Shown in pieces: positions 18,264-25,350 of a stretch of 48,135 nt of DNA. Made by a program: the position numbers and the translations under genes. Each line of letters starts with the position of its first letter. Within the stretch, counting starts at the first letter, position 1. The notes under the pieces are model-generated. The model saw only the letters and a list, made by a program, of their open reading frames with translations. It had not been told where the DNA came from and did no database searches. This DNA is from a virus: IMG/VR virus record IMGVR_UViG_3300013137_000003, positions 1 to 48,135 of that record. One strand, 5' to 3'.

Positions 18264-19442
18264 TTACCTCCACTTAATGTTAGGGTTGAGAACGTCCTTA
18301 ATAATATCGTAGGAGTAGGGCATTAACCTCTCCATTGTTATAGTAATTGAGTTTTGGAAGTCTAAATCTGGGACGAAACCGAGGGTTGATAGATTACTAT
18401 GAACTGGATTGTAGTAGTGTATCTCAGCCTCATTTCGAGGATTTTCAATGTGAGAGATTTTTGGAACTGTGATTCCAAGAATCTTTGCTGACTCACATAC
18501 CATCTCAGTAAGTTCATTGATAGTGAAGGTTTGAGCGAATTGATTGAAGGTTCTGTAGGTTCCCATTTCTGGTGGATTTGAAAGTGCGATTGTTATACAT
18601 TTGATCGAGTCTTCAATGGTTAAGTAACCACGTATTTGGTTACCTAAACCATAGACGGTGAGAGGTTCCTTGGCCAGGGTTTGGACGATGAAGCGGTTGA
18701 TTACTGTACCGAAGCACTCGTCATAGTCGAAACGAGTTAGGCAGCTGTTTGGCAGACCAAACACAATCCCTTGCATGATGTCAGTGGAGCGGAATCCCCA
18801 GTTTCGACAGCAAAACTCGATATTGTGAGTGTCATGGACTTTGGAAAGGTGATAGAAGGAATTTGCAGTGCGAGGGAAAAGGAGATCAGCCATAGGACAT
18901 TCAGCCACTGCTCCTGTATATTCATCTTGGATTTCGCCTATACAATCCTCAGGAATCTTCCCTTCAGATATGTCGCAGTTGGGTGTTCCATACTCTCCCA
19001 TCGTCCCTAATTTAATAAGATGCGCTTCAGGACATTCCTCTTTCATTGACCAAAGGAGGTCCAACGTCCCTATGATGTTCTCCTGCTGTGTTCGAGCAGC
19101 ATAGGAAGGACTGATCATAGACCATGCAGCTGAAGGTTGTTCAGCAAGGTGGATGATAGCATCTGGTTTGATTGTTGAGAGATAGTTCCGAAGATAAACA
19201 GGTGAGTCTATTCCTAAATTACATTCCATTGAGTGGATGAAGTTACTTCCGTAACGGTTTTTCAGTTCAGCGATTCGTCCACTAGGAGATCCAATTGGAG
19301 TTAGTGAATTACTTCCCATATTTTCAACTCTTACTCTGCGACAGTAGTTGTCAAGCCCAGCGACTTTATGACCGAGGGAGAGGAGATGATGAGTTAATGT
19401 ATGACCTATGTAGCCATCTGAACCAAGAATGAGAACTGTCAT
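18264..19442 (-). CDS. UDP-sulfoquinovose synthase-like short-chain dehydrogenase
   Basis: 392 residues with an NAD-binding GSDGYIG (7-13). Hallmarks of the SQD1/SqdB enzymes are visible: 'LAEQPSAAWSM' (99-109), 'KLGTMGEYGTPN' with catalytic Thr147, 'RTANSFYHLSKVHD' with Tyr197 and Lys201, and 'RFDYDECFGTVINRF'. The known reaction makes UDP-sulfoquinovose from UDP-glucose and sulfite, the head-group donor for sulfolipid. The gene is nearly full length for the family and its ATG overlaps the dCMP deaminase stop (ATGA), so it belongs to the phage early operon. In a phage the product may feed an unusual glycan or modify host lipids. The chemistry could also have drifted to another UDP-sugar. Confidence 0.82.
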   Translation of the reverse strand: MTVLILGSDGYIGHTLTHHLLSLGHKVAGLDNYCRRVRVENMGSNSLTPIGSPSGRIAELKNRYGSNFIHSMECNLGIDSPVYLRNYLSTIKPDAIIHLAEQPSAAWSMISPSYAARTQQENIIGTLDLLWSMKEECPEAHLIKLGTMGEYGTPNCDISEGKIPEDCIGEIQDEYTGAVAECPMADLLFPRTANSFYHLSKVHDTHNIEFCCRNWGFRSTDIMQGIVFGLPNSCLTRFDYDECFGTVINRFIVQTLAKEPLTVYGLGNQIRGYLTIEDSIKCITIALSNPPEMGTYRTFNQFAQTFTINELTEMVCESAKILGITVPKISHIENPRNEAEIHYYNPVHSNLSTLGFVPDLDFQNSITITMERLMPYSYDIIKDVLNPNIKWR

Positions 19443-19966
19443 AAGTTAAACCTCCTAATTTTAATCTCTGAGAACTTTATTATAAATCGAGAGTGAATGT
19501 CATAAGGTGTATTGTCTTCAACAACGATCTCAACAATCCCTGCATTAATTAAAGTGCCGAAGCATTTCTGGCATGGGATGAGAGAGTTCATGTAAAGTAT
19601 GGAGCCCCTTGCGCAAGTACCATTCCTCGCAGCGTTGGATACTGCGTTTTCTTCTGCATGTTGAGCAGTGCACCACTCCATACCTTCACCTGAACTGAAC
19701 CCCATGACTTTGCGAGGACATTCTTTATAAAAGCGTTTATGGTCAATGTATTCAGTTTGAAATTCCACTTCGTTAGCCTTTAGTAATAATGAGTCTACCA
19801 TAAAGCGATTATGTCCACAGTGTGGAATACCCCTTGGAGGGCCATTGTAGCCGGTGGAAATGATGGAGTTTTCGAAAACTAAAATGGCTCCTATCTTGCG
19901 TGACAGACAAGGGGATTTCGTGGCTATTGTAACACAGACGTTATGAAAGTATTTGTCCCAGTCCAT
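19439..19966 (-). CDS. dCMP deaminase
   Basis: 175 residues from the ATG at 19966, which has AGGAGG four to five bases upstream; the longer frame to 20011 runs into the structured leader. Zinc-binding residues are H103-A-E105 and P-C132-x-x-C135, and 'GYNGPPRGIPHCG' (39-51) is typical of deoxycytidylate deaminases. It would convert dCMP to dUMP for dTTP supply. No thymidylate synthase gene is visible here, so dUMP would be used by the host enzyme or kept for another purpose. It is the first gene after a structured leader and overlaps the sulfosugar gene by four bases. Confidence 0.9.
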   Translation of the reverse strand: MDWDKYFHNVCVTIATKSPCLSRKIGAILVFENSIISTGYNGPPRGIPHCGHNRFMVDSLLLKANEVEFQTEYIDHKRFYKECPRKVMGFSSGEGMEWCTAQHAEENAVSNAARNGTCARGSILYMNSLIPCQKCFGTLINAGIVEIVVEDNTPYDIHSRFIIKFSEIKIRRFNL

Positions 19967-19986
19967 TTTCCCTCCTAATAAAATAT

Positions 19987-20053
19987 GTGAGATGGAGAGC
20001 AACTGTCGCATCCCTTATCTGTTGTGGAGGTACAGTTGCAGATTCCATCTCAC
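19987..20053 (-). promoter_or_regulatory. Structured 5' leader of the dCMP deaminase gene
   Basis: Two nested perfect stems: 19987-19995 with 20045-20053 (9 bp), and 19999-20005 with 20033-20039 (7 bp). They enclose a 27-base loop. The loop, read on the transcribed strand, contains CCTCC, which could pair with the AGGAGG ribosome site of the deaminase just downstream. A translation-control RNA is plausible; it matches no riboswitch class I know. Confidence 0.5.
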
Positions 20054-20113
20054 TAATCAGCCCTTCATCAGACTTTAATCAAACTGATCCCAGTTTGAAA
20101 TAGATGGTGATAT

Positions 20114-20186
20114 GTTAGTTGATTAAATAGGTGGACTCACCTCCGATCCATTACCTATTATTTAGACAATGCCTAAATCAACTAAC
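20114..20186. repeat. Nested inverted repeats in the leader region
   Basis: An 11-bp perfect inverted repeat (20114-20124 with 20176-20186) encloses a 7-bp one (20126-20132 with 20153-20159). A smaller 7-bp hairpin lies at 20080-20097. The right arm is inside the last codons of the upstream gene. There is no T-run, so these are not ordinary terminators. Confidence 0.5.
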
Positions 20187-20476
20187 AGCGCCTCAAGGAG
20201 GAATGTGTAGTTGCGGATGTCCACAGTTTTCTCATGCCACTGCTTGAGGTTATAATTTTCTGGTTCTTTAGCCATGTCAGCGATTGAGGTTATATGTTTA
20301 GTTACCATACCGATGAGAGCAGAAGTTGGCGTAATGCCTTGAGTTGCACCTGCTCGATGGAACTGATCAAGTCGATCACCTGTTTCCGTAGCGTATTCTT
20401 TTCCTTTTTTCAGTAACGTGTTTTTGCTACGGAGGAAGGATTTTTCAACTTGGATGTTAAATTCTTCAGTATTCAT
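20162..20476 (-). CDS. Conserved phage protein, possibly nucleotide-modification-associated (DUF1599-like)
   Basis: 104 residues from the ATG at 20476, with AAAGGAGGAG six to seven bases upstream; the longer frame has no ribosome site. The pattern 'KKGKEYATETGDRLDQFHRA', 'TKHITSIADM' and 'EKTVDIRNYTFLLEALL' is all-helical and like the small DUF1599 / MazG-related proteins of phages. That family has been linked by context to modified nucleotides. Placing it next to dCMP deaminase fits nucleotide metabolism. The family assignment is tentative and no catalytic residues are certain. Confidence 0.65.
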   Translation of the reverse strand: MNTEEFNIQVEKSFLRSKNTLLKKGKEYATETGDRLDQFHRAGATQGITPTSALIGMVTKHITSIADMAKEPENYNLKQWHEKTVDIRNYTFLLEALLVDLGIV

Positions 20477-20478
20477 TA

Positions 20479-20673
20479 TTACTCCTCCTTTTCCAGTGGA
20501 GTCTTCCACTCATGGTTTGGATCAGGAACAAAAGTGAGGGCTGGTCTGTAGTCCCAGCCCCAGGTGCCTCGATCTGACTGGAATACATTTTCTAAGATCA
20601 TCACCAGCCACCCACCATAAATAGGCATTCGAGATAGAGCCGTTTCTGGTATTTCTTCCCATTGATAGCCCAT
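20479..20673 (-). CDS. Small phage protein, 64 residues
   Basis: ATG at 20673 with AAAAGGAG five bases upstream. The product has a compact Trp/Pro-rich body ('GTWGWDYRPALTFVPDPNHEW'), a pattern I associate with short conserved phage proteins of unknown function. The start overlaps the TGA of an upstream mini-gene (TGATG) and the stop lies two bases before the next ATG, so it is part of a tightly coupled operon segment. No function can be given. Confidence 0.7.
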   Translation of the reverse strand: MGYQWEEIPETALSRMPIYGGWLVMILENVFQSDRGTWGWDYRPALTFVPDPNHEWKTPLEKEE

Positions 20674-20804
20674 CACTTCTCCTTTTGTTGCCCCTGGCCG
20701 GTTTCGACACCGACTAATGCAATGACTTCGATTTCCGTTTCATCATGCTCGAATGCATGGCCGGACCATTGCCGGAGGTTCTTGCTCTGTGTGTCCTTCC
20801 ACAC
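20673..20804 (-). CDS. Probable mini-gene, 43 residues
   Basis: An open frame beginning at a GTG (20804) and ending in a TGA that overlaps the next ATG (TGATG), a typical coupling arrangement. The product contains 'DTQSKNLRQWSGHAF' and 'ETEIEVIALVGVETG', which reads like real protein rather than noise. It fills the 150-base gap between the recombination partner and the following small gene. No good ribosome site precedes it, so the start is uncertain and could be elsewhere in the same frame. Function unknown. Confidence 0.4.
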   Translation of the reverse strand: MWKDTQSKNLRQWSGHAFEHDETEIEVIALVGVETGQGQQKEK

Positions 20805-20823
20805 CGCAGGGGCATCTAGACAG

Positions 20824-21243
20824 CTACTTCTTCGCTACGTACTTAGCGACAGTGTTTTTGTCTCCGAATTCGTCATCTTTCTTAATCCCTACAATTACCC
20901 AACCTTCGAGACCGATCAGGGATTCCCAATCGAAGGGGCGAGAGTAGTCGATGCCAAAAGCAGCAGCGAAGTTCTTGAATTTGTTCAAGGAACGAGTGAA
21001 TTGCTTTGGTTCGACTTTGTTCTTGGCATCTGCCAGGTCCCAGAAGAAGTCATTAAACTCTATAACCATCGGTTCGGCAGGGACATCGAAGATAGGTTGA
21101 TACCACTGGCAGTTCACTTTCTCAGACACACCTTCACGAATAGCGATGATGCGAACCTTGGCTTCCCTCCCTCTGGCGAGAATGGTAGGTTCCTGAGAAG
21201 TTTCAATCTCTTTTTCAAAATCAGAATAATCTGTTAGTGCCAT
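20824..21243 (-). CDS. DUF669-like/ssDNA-binding partner of the recombination module
   Basis: 139 residues, with AAAGGAG eight to nine bases before the ATG. The body ('ILARGREAKVRIIAIREG', then 'PIFDVPAEPMVIEFNDFFWD') is a strand-rich N-terminus followed by helices. It is placed directly after a Sak4-like ATPase and near a Cas4-like nuclease. In many phages a DUF669-type or single-strand-binding protein sits in exactly this slot. I call it by context; no diagnostic motif is visible. It lies downstream of a 110-base leader that holds palindrome copy 5. Confidence 0.6.
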   Translation of the reverse strand: MALTDYSDFEKEIETSQEPTILARGREAKVRIIAIREGVSEKVNCQWYQPIFDVPAEPMVIEFNDFFWDLADAKNKVEPKQFTRSLNKFKNFAAAFGIDYSRPFDWESLIGLEGWVIVGIKKDDEFGDKNTVAKYVAKK

Positions 21244-21331
21244 AGTCTTTTCTCCTTTATGGAAAATTTTAGTTTAAAGATTAATGGTTTAACTACTAGT
21301 AATTGCCAAAGTGTTTCACCTCCTTTCGTTT

Positions 21332-21356
21332 GGTTTGTCCAAAATTTGGATGAACT
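21332..21356. repeat. Dispersed palindrome copy 5
   Basis: Left arm GGTTTGTCCAAA, right arm TTTGGATGAACT. On the - strand it follows the TAG stop of the Sak4-like gene, sharing its AG, and precedes a GGAGG at 21318-21322 that has no full-length gene at normal distance. Confidence 0.9.
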
Positions 21357-22179
21357 AAAGTTCCAGTTTCGATTTGTCCTGCCAGTCAAGTCCTGCTTTT
21401 TTCAACAGAGCACGAATGTCTGGAGGTTCCACTGCATTCAGTATACCGTTGCGTTTGAGGCGAGAACGTGCAATGTAGGTGCCGAGGGAGTCGATTAACA
21501 TCTCACGTTTCGGTCCTTCAGGGCCCTCACCTCTCCCGACAATGACGTAGATTTCGTCAAAGAGTAATGGAATAGTCATTACCGCATCCCCTGTTGTGAA
21601 GAACCGATACTTGATTTCCTCGTTAGCGATCCCAGTTTTAGCATCAATTCGGACGAGTTTGCGAATTTCCCTGAGGTGTCCAGTTAAGATGAAATCGCAG
21701 GGGAGGTTCATTAACTTACGGATGTAGTTAATCATGTACGTCTTTTGTGGCATATAGTCAATACGCATCTGAGGGGTCTCACCTGCTCTATTCCTCCCTG
21801 CCATACCATAGCCCATTACAGCATTTCCGAAGGTAGTGGCACTATCGAGGCAGTAGGTTCCGAAGTGATCGAAGTAGCCTATCTCACTACGAATATCAAC
21901 AGCTTTCATCCACTCTGCGAATGATGTAGGATCGAAAGGATCATCTCGTTCCCATCTCGTATCGGCAACTATGTCACCTTTCTCAATTAAATCGAGAAGA
22001 CACTTTGTTCCTCCAGGATCGAATGAATCTATGTGAATAGGCCGACGAGCCGTCCGGAGTAAGTAGGTTTTTCCAGCATTTGTTTCTCCAGTTACTAACG
22101 CTGAGAAACGTTTCTGGAGTCTGTCACCTGAGTAGTAATCTTTAACTCGTTTAAGTTCTGACTTGTAATCATAAGGCAT
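21355..22179 (-). CDS. Sak4-like RecA-fold ATPase (single-strand annealing recombinase)
   Basis: 274 residues; GGAG lies nine to eleven bases before the ATG. Walker A is GETNAGKT at residues 31-38, followed by 'HIDSFDPGG' and 'TYCLDSATTFGNAV', with a late 'FILTGHLREIRK'. This is the AAA_24 / phage nucleotide-binding family that includes Sak4 recombinases. It would work with the neighbouring single-strand-binding-like protein and the Cas4-like nuclease in recombination-dependent replication or repair in the cytoplasm. Confidence 0.8.
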   Translation of the reverse strand: MPYDYKSELKRVKDYYSGDRLQKRFSALVTGETNAGKTYLLRTARRPIHIDSFDPGGTKCLLDLIEKGDIVADTRWERDDPFDPTSFAEWMKAVDIRSEIGYFDHFGTYCLDSATTFGNAVMGYGMAGRNRAGETPQMRIDYMPQKTYMINYIRKLMNLPCDFILTGHLREIRKLVRIDAKTGIANEEIKYRFFTTGDAVMTIPLLFDEIYVIVGRGEGPEGPKREMLIDSLGTYIARSRLKRNGILNAVEPPDIRALLKKAGLDWQDKSKLEL

Positions 22180-22185
22180 TTGCTT

Positions 22186-22524
22186 TTACTCCTTTTCATT
22201 AGTTAAGTAGACACGACGGAGCAATTCACCAACTGCATCAGGGATAGATTTGACAAGGTAATTCTCCCACATGAGTTGAGACTCGCCAGAAATCCCAGAC
22301 AGTTGTTTAACTATCTCCGCAACAGGTATGTCATTACGGAGGGCCAACGAGATCAATCGTCCTAATGTTTCAGCCATAGCATTGACATCTCCACCACTTT
22401 TACCTATAACACAGAATACCTCAAAAGGGACTCCGTTGAGTTCTGAGATAGTTACATACAACTTGCCAAGCCCAGTAGGGATAGTGTAAGTTGAAGATGG
22501 TAGTTGTTTAGGACGTTCTTTCAT
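22186..22524 (-). CDS. Free-standing TSCPD domain protein
   Basis: 112 residues: 'GKLYVTISELNGVPFEVFCV', then 'GKSGGDVNAMAETLGRLISL' and 'KSIPDAVGELL' match the TSCPD domain normally fused to the C-terminus of coenzyme-B12 (class II) ribonucleotide reductases. No reductase catalytic chain is present in this genome. Stand-alone copies occur in phages and bacteria; they may regulate or replace part of the host enzyme. The ATG overlaps the stop of the upstream nuclease gene, so it is co-translated with the recombination genes. Confidence 0.75.
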   Translation of the reverse strand: MKERPKQLPSSTYTIPTGLGKLYVTISELNGVPFEVFCVIGKSGGDVNAMAETLGRLISLALRNDIPVAEIVKQLSGISGESQLMWENYLVKSIPDAVGELLRRVYLTNEKE

Positions 22525-23522
22525 TATTTACTCCATTCAAGATTTAGTTTGTTAGTAGTTTGCATTTCCGAAGGGTTCCAGAACTCCTCACGAAAACCGA
22601 GAGGTGGTTCGTAAGTATTCTGTAGTGGATTGCTCCAACTGAGACAGTAGTCATGGAAAGGACATCCACGGTAATCTGTGCAGGACATAGGATTCATACC
22701 AAAGGCCATCATTACAGTGTCGTCCTCTTTGCAATGCATCAGACGATCTATTTCCCTCTCAATCTCATCAAGGATGTCATTGACTCTCCATAACCAGACA
22801 TTCATTTGGTCAGGAGTTTTGAAAGCAGGGACTCGACGAAGAGTTGCATGGTAGCCAGCAGGACGATCCTTAGAACCACGCTGAAGGAATGTAAAGCCAG
22901 TTCCACAGAACTCGACACCTAAAACTTTGTCAATAGGGAACATGCAGTAGAGACAATGAGTGTAGGTTCCATTTTGGATTCCGAGATAAAATTGTTCAGG
23001 CCATTGTCTTCCAATTAGGTATTTCTCATGAGTAGTTTTATGATCCCAGGAGAATATCATATCATCTTCGATCCGTCTAAGGACAGAGTCCATTCGGTAG
23101 TGGAGGACTCTGCGTTCGTCGATAGGAACGGTTCCGGAGATTTCCGTTAACTTAACCCCATCGAGTACGACAACCTCATTCTCAATCAAGTCACTCGAAC
23201 GTTCCTCAGCGAACTTCATTAAGGCATTGAGGACACCTGTTGGTGTTTTAGGTGAGTAAAGGACATCGGAGTCAGCGTCAAATTCTCGCCTATACATTTC
23301 GATAAAGACACTGAAGGCATCAGAGACTTTATCGTAGCCGTGGAGTAACTGATATTCACGAGCAGCGTGCCAACAGTTGCCGAACCACAGATCATGAGCG
23401 GGCAGGTCAAGCCGCCAACCGAGGAGATGCTCATAGAAATATCTACGCTTACACTCAAGCCAAGAGTCAATCTTTGACGAGTCATGGATTGACCAAGTGG
23501 GACGTTCTTGGATAGGGAACAT
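22524..23522 (-). CDS. Cas4/RecB-like PD-(D/E)XK nuclease with four-cysteine cluster
   Basis: 332 residues, GGAGG nine bases before the ATG. Visible are C24 in 'LECKRRYFYEHL', H52 in 'NCWHAAREY', D145 in 'YRMDSVLRR', D160-x-K162 in 'WDHKTT', and a C-terminal C281/C287/C293 cluster ('SCTDYRGCPFHDYC'). This order is that of Cas4-type and RecB-type nucleases that hold a 4Fe-4S cluster. With the Sak4-like ATPase downstream it forms a phage end-processing and annealing module. It is unlikely to be a CRISPR adaptation protein, as no other cas gene or array is present. Confidence 0.85.
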   Translation of the reverse strand: MFPIQERPTWSIHDSSKIDSWLECKRRYFYEHLLGWRLDLPAHDLWFGNCWHAAREYQLLHGYDKVSDAFSVFIEMYRREFDADSDVLYSPKTPTGVLNALMKFAEERSSDLIENEVVVLDGVKLTEISGTVPIDERRVLHYRMDSVLRRIEDDMIFSWDHKTTHEKYLIGRQWPEQFYLGIQNGTYTHCLYCMFPIDKVLGVEFCGTGFTFLQRGSKDRPAGYHATLRRVPAFKTPDQMNVWLWRVNDILDEIEREIDRLMHCKEDDTVMMAFGMNPMSCTDYRGCPFHDYCLSWSNPLQNTYEPPLGFREEFWNPSEMQTTNKLNLEWSK

Positions 23523-23524
23523 GG

Positions 23525-23956
23525 TTATTTACCTCCAAAGATATAATTATAGTATTCTTCCAGTTCTCTCCAAACTCCTTCACTGCCTTCTCTGAGTAAG
23601 ACTTCAAATATTTCCTGAGCATATGAGCCACTACCTTCATAGAAACATTTACCACCAGTTAATTTACAGTTATAAGATGATGCTTCTTGTCCTTCATACA
23701 TAGGTTTAGGACTATGATAGCCTAAGTCTGAGGCCTGAGGTATATGGCGAGAAAATGGGAATTCACTATTCAGTGGCATGCTGTCAATCTCTCCTTGAAC
23801 ATTAGGTAAGTGCCAGTTTGTAAAGATGATAAATTGCACAGCCTTGTTTTCTTTACTTAAAGCGAATATTATATCCACTCCATGAATTCCATAGTCCTTA
23901 CTTGGATCAGGGTCTCTTTTATCAAAGGCTTTGGTAAACTCCACTGTTCTTTTCAT
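23525..23956 (-). CDS. Conserved hypothetical phage protein, 143 residues
   Basis: The product begins MKRTVEFTKAFDKRDPDP and contains 'YGIHGVDIIFALSKENKAVQF', 'PKPMYEGQEASSYNCKLTGG', and 'EVLLREGSEGVWRELEEYY'. I recognise the general look of a conserved phage protein with Cys residues (C103 in 'YNCKL', C110 in 'GKCFY') but cannot name a function. It lies immediately upstream of, and is probably co-transcribed with, the Cas4-like nuclease. Confidence 0.75.
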   Translation of the reverse strand: MKRTVEFTKAFDKRDPDPSKDYGIHGVDIIFALSKENKAVQFIIFTNWHLPNVQGEIDSMPLNSEFPFSRHIPQASDLGYHSPKPMYEGQEASSYNCKLTGGKCFYEGSGSYAQEIFEVLLREGSEGVWRELEEYYNYIFGGK

Positions 23957-23960
23957 TCTC

Positions 23961-24134
23961 TTATTTTCCTTTCATTAAGTTAATGTCTAACAATTCTTGA
24001 GTTAGACGGAGAATAGTTGCATTGAGAGCAAGGATTCTGTTTTGGAGGAAGATTAGGTTAGCCTTATCTTCATCTTTGATCTTATTTGTTAGAGCATCCT
24101 TTCTTAACTTCATTAATGTTCTGTTAGTTATCAT
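23961..24134 (-). CDS. Small coiled-coil protein, 57 residues
   Basis: ATG at 24134 with GGGAGGTG six bases upstream, overlapping the previous gene's end by 11 bases; the longer frame to 24182 lacks a ribosome site. The product is a basic helix ('RTLMKLRKDALTNKI') followed by a leucine-rich heptad-like helix ('NLIFLQNRILALNATILRLT'). Function unknown. Confidence 0.65.
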   Translation of the reverse strand: MITNRTLMKLRKDALTNKIKDEDKANLIFLQNRILALNATILRLTQELLDINLMKGK

Positions 24135-24438
24135 TCTTCTCACCTCCCTTAAGTACATGGTTTCTTTCAATGTATTTACCATTCTTAAACAATAACAAGT
24201 TTAACCTCCCATGAGTGTGAGCAAAGATTGCACATGCTATCGAATTCATTACGTTTAGGGAACAAGGAACGATGTAGTCGTCAGGTGAACTGTCAGCCAT
24301 AATGGCTGTAAAATTCCTAATCATCGAGTTTGTTTCATACCTGTTAATAGGTCCCTCAGATAGAAAAACTGTTTCACCAAAGTGTTTCGCTTCCCTAAAG
24401 TCATGACTGGAGTTATTGACTATAAATACCTTTTTCAT
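24124..24438 (-). CDS. Conserved hypothetical phage protein, 104 residues
   Basis: The ATG at 24438 is chosen because GAGGA lies five bases upstream; the longer frame begins inside the upstream gene. It reads 'KKVFIVNNSSHDFREAKHFG', 'DDYIVPCSLNVMNSIACAIF' and 'HGRLNLLLFKNGKYIER', an alternating strand and helix pattern that suggests a small alpha/beta fold. Proteins of this look are widespread among phages of varied hosts, but I know no function. It is tightly packed in the early operon. Confidence 0.75.
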   Translation of the reverse strand: MKKVFIVNNSSHDFREAKHFGETVFLSEGPINRYETNSMIRNFTAIMADSSPDDYIVPCSLNVMNSIACAIFAHTHGRLNLLLFKNGKYIERNHVLKGGEKNDN

Positions 24439-24439
24439 A

Positions 24440-24889
24440 TTATTCCTCGTTAGTTGGTTCTTCCTCATTTATAGATTCAGATCGTTCAGGTTGAAGATTG
24501 TTAGTAGGTAGTGCATTACTCATTGATCCTATGTTACGGAGGATAGAGAGAGGTGCTGTTGACTTGTCGTAGTCAATAGTTCTGCGATCTCTAAGATCAT
24601 CAGTTCCTACCATTTTAGGAAAAGGAGGTTGGAAGCCTTCTGAAGCACCATGAAGTGCAGGTTCAGGCCAAACTCCAGGACCTGGTTTCAGTTCGTTCAA
24701 AATTTGGACAAACTTGCCCTTAGGTTCCTTGACGTAAGGAGGAGCAGGATCGATGGAGAAGTCTGGTTGGATAGGCTCATCGAGACAAATGTGAGGTTCG
24801 ACGATTTCCACTATCCTTCCTAGACCTTTAATCGCCTTACGATGGACTTTCAAAGTCATTCCGCATTCAGAACAATATAGTTTATTCAT
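24440..24889 (-). CDS. Zinc-ribbon-start phage protein, hypothetical
   Basis: 149 residues. The N-terminus has C6-x-x-C9 ('LYCSECGM') and a later Cys in 'PHICLDEP', a possible incomplete zinc ribbon. The rest is Pro-rich and probably extended, with 'DDLRDRRTIDYDKSTAPLSI' in the middle. Palindrome copy 6 lies in frame and encodes KFVQILNEL, in a different codon phase from the other coding copies. The ATG overlaps the HIRAN gene stop (ATGA). Function unknown. Confidence 0.7.
   Translation of the reverse strand: MNKLYCSECGMTLKVHRKAIKGLGRIVEIVEPHICLDEPIQPDFSIDPAPPYVKEPKGKFVQILNELKPGPGVWPEPALHGASEGFQPPFPKMVGTDDLRDRRTIDYDKSTAPLSILRNIGSMSNALPTNNLQPERSESINEEEPTNEE
24690..24714. repeat. Dispersed palindrome copy 6 (inside coding sequence)
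   Basis: Left arm AGTTCGTTCAAA, right arm TTTGGACAAACT. It is mid-gene in the zinc-ribbon-start protein, one of only two copies far from a gene boundary. Confidence 0.85.
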
Positions 24890-25230
24890 GATAGCTCCAT
24901 AATCTCAACCATAGTCATATCCCATGGCTTTGCGAGTTTGTTGAGATAAACGAGTTTACAGCCAACGATTTTACCTACAGATAACTTAGCACTGATCTCA
25001 GCACTCCGCATTTTAGGAACATAGCCGAGCATTGTGTCTTTGAACTCAATGCGGATAGCGTTAGGGTCGAATTTGTTAGTTGGTTCGGTCCTCAGAGTTA
25101 ACCACTGACCTTCTTCCAGTTTGGACAGGACATCTTTAATTCTATGATGTTGGACACCTGCAATAGGGAATTTGTAAATGGGTTTGTATTCACTTGGATT
25201 GTCGATAGTTGTGTCTTTTTCTTCTTTCAT
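24886..25230 (-). CDS. Stand-alone HIRAN domain protein
   Basis: 114 residues; AGGAGG lies eight to nine bases before the ATG. 'YKFPIAGVQHHRIKDVLSKL', 'GQWLTLRTEPTNKFDPNAIR' and 'LGYVPKMRSAEISAKL' are the signature of the HIRAN domain, known in HLTF-type proteins to bind 3' DNA ends and found alone in bacteria and phages. A role in processing stalled or broken replication ends fits its place among ligase, nuclease and recombinase genes. Confidence 0.82.
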   Translation of the reverse strand: MKEEKDTTIDNPSEYKPIYKFPIAGVQHHRIKDVLSKLEEGQWLTLRTEPTNKFDPNAIRIEFKDTMLGYVPKMRSAEISAKLSVGKIVGCKLVYLNKLAKPWDMTMVEIMELS

Positions 25231-25242
25231 TGTAGTTACCTC

Positions 25243-25350
25243 CTAATTAATTAAAAAGATGAAAAACTCAGTTAAAATGTACCAGAAAGATAAACATGTG
25301 ATTAAGATGATTATCCAGAACCAACCTATGTTTTCTTTTAAGTAGTTCAT
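25243..25350 (-). CDS. Short single-pass membrane peptide, 35 residues
   Basis: ATG at 25350 overlaps the ligase stop (ATGA), a coupling signal; the TAG lies just before the HIRAN ribosome site. The product starts MNYLKENIGWFW and is almost wholly hydrophobic ('IIILITCLSFWYILTEFF'), one membrane helix. It exactly fills an otherwise empty 116-base gap. Possible roles are membrane anchoring or host interference; nothing specific can be shown. Confidence 0.6.
   Translation of the reverse strand: MNYLKENIGWFWIIILITCLSFWYILTEFFIFLIN

Noticed and set aside
20662-21237. 191-residue + strand frame opposite the recombination genes
   Set aside because: It is a shadow of two well-supported - strand genes with ribosome sites, and its sequence has no protein-like pattern.
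22524-23522. Cas4-like gene as evidence of a phage CRISPR system
   Set aside because: No Cas1, Cas2, effector or repeat array is present. The Sak4-like neighbour makes a recombination nuclease far more likely.
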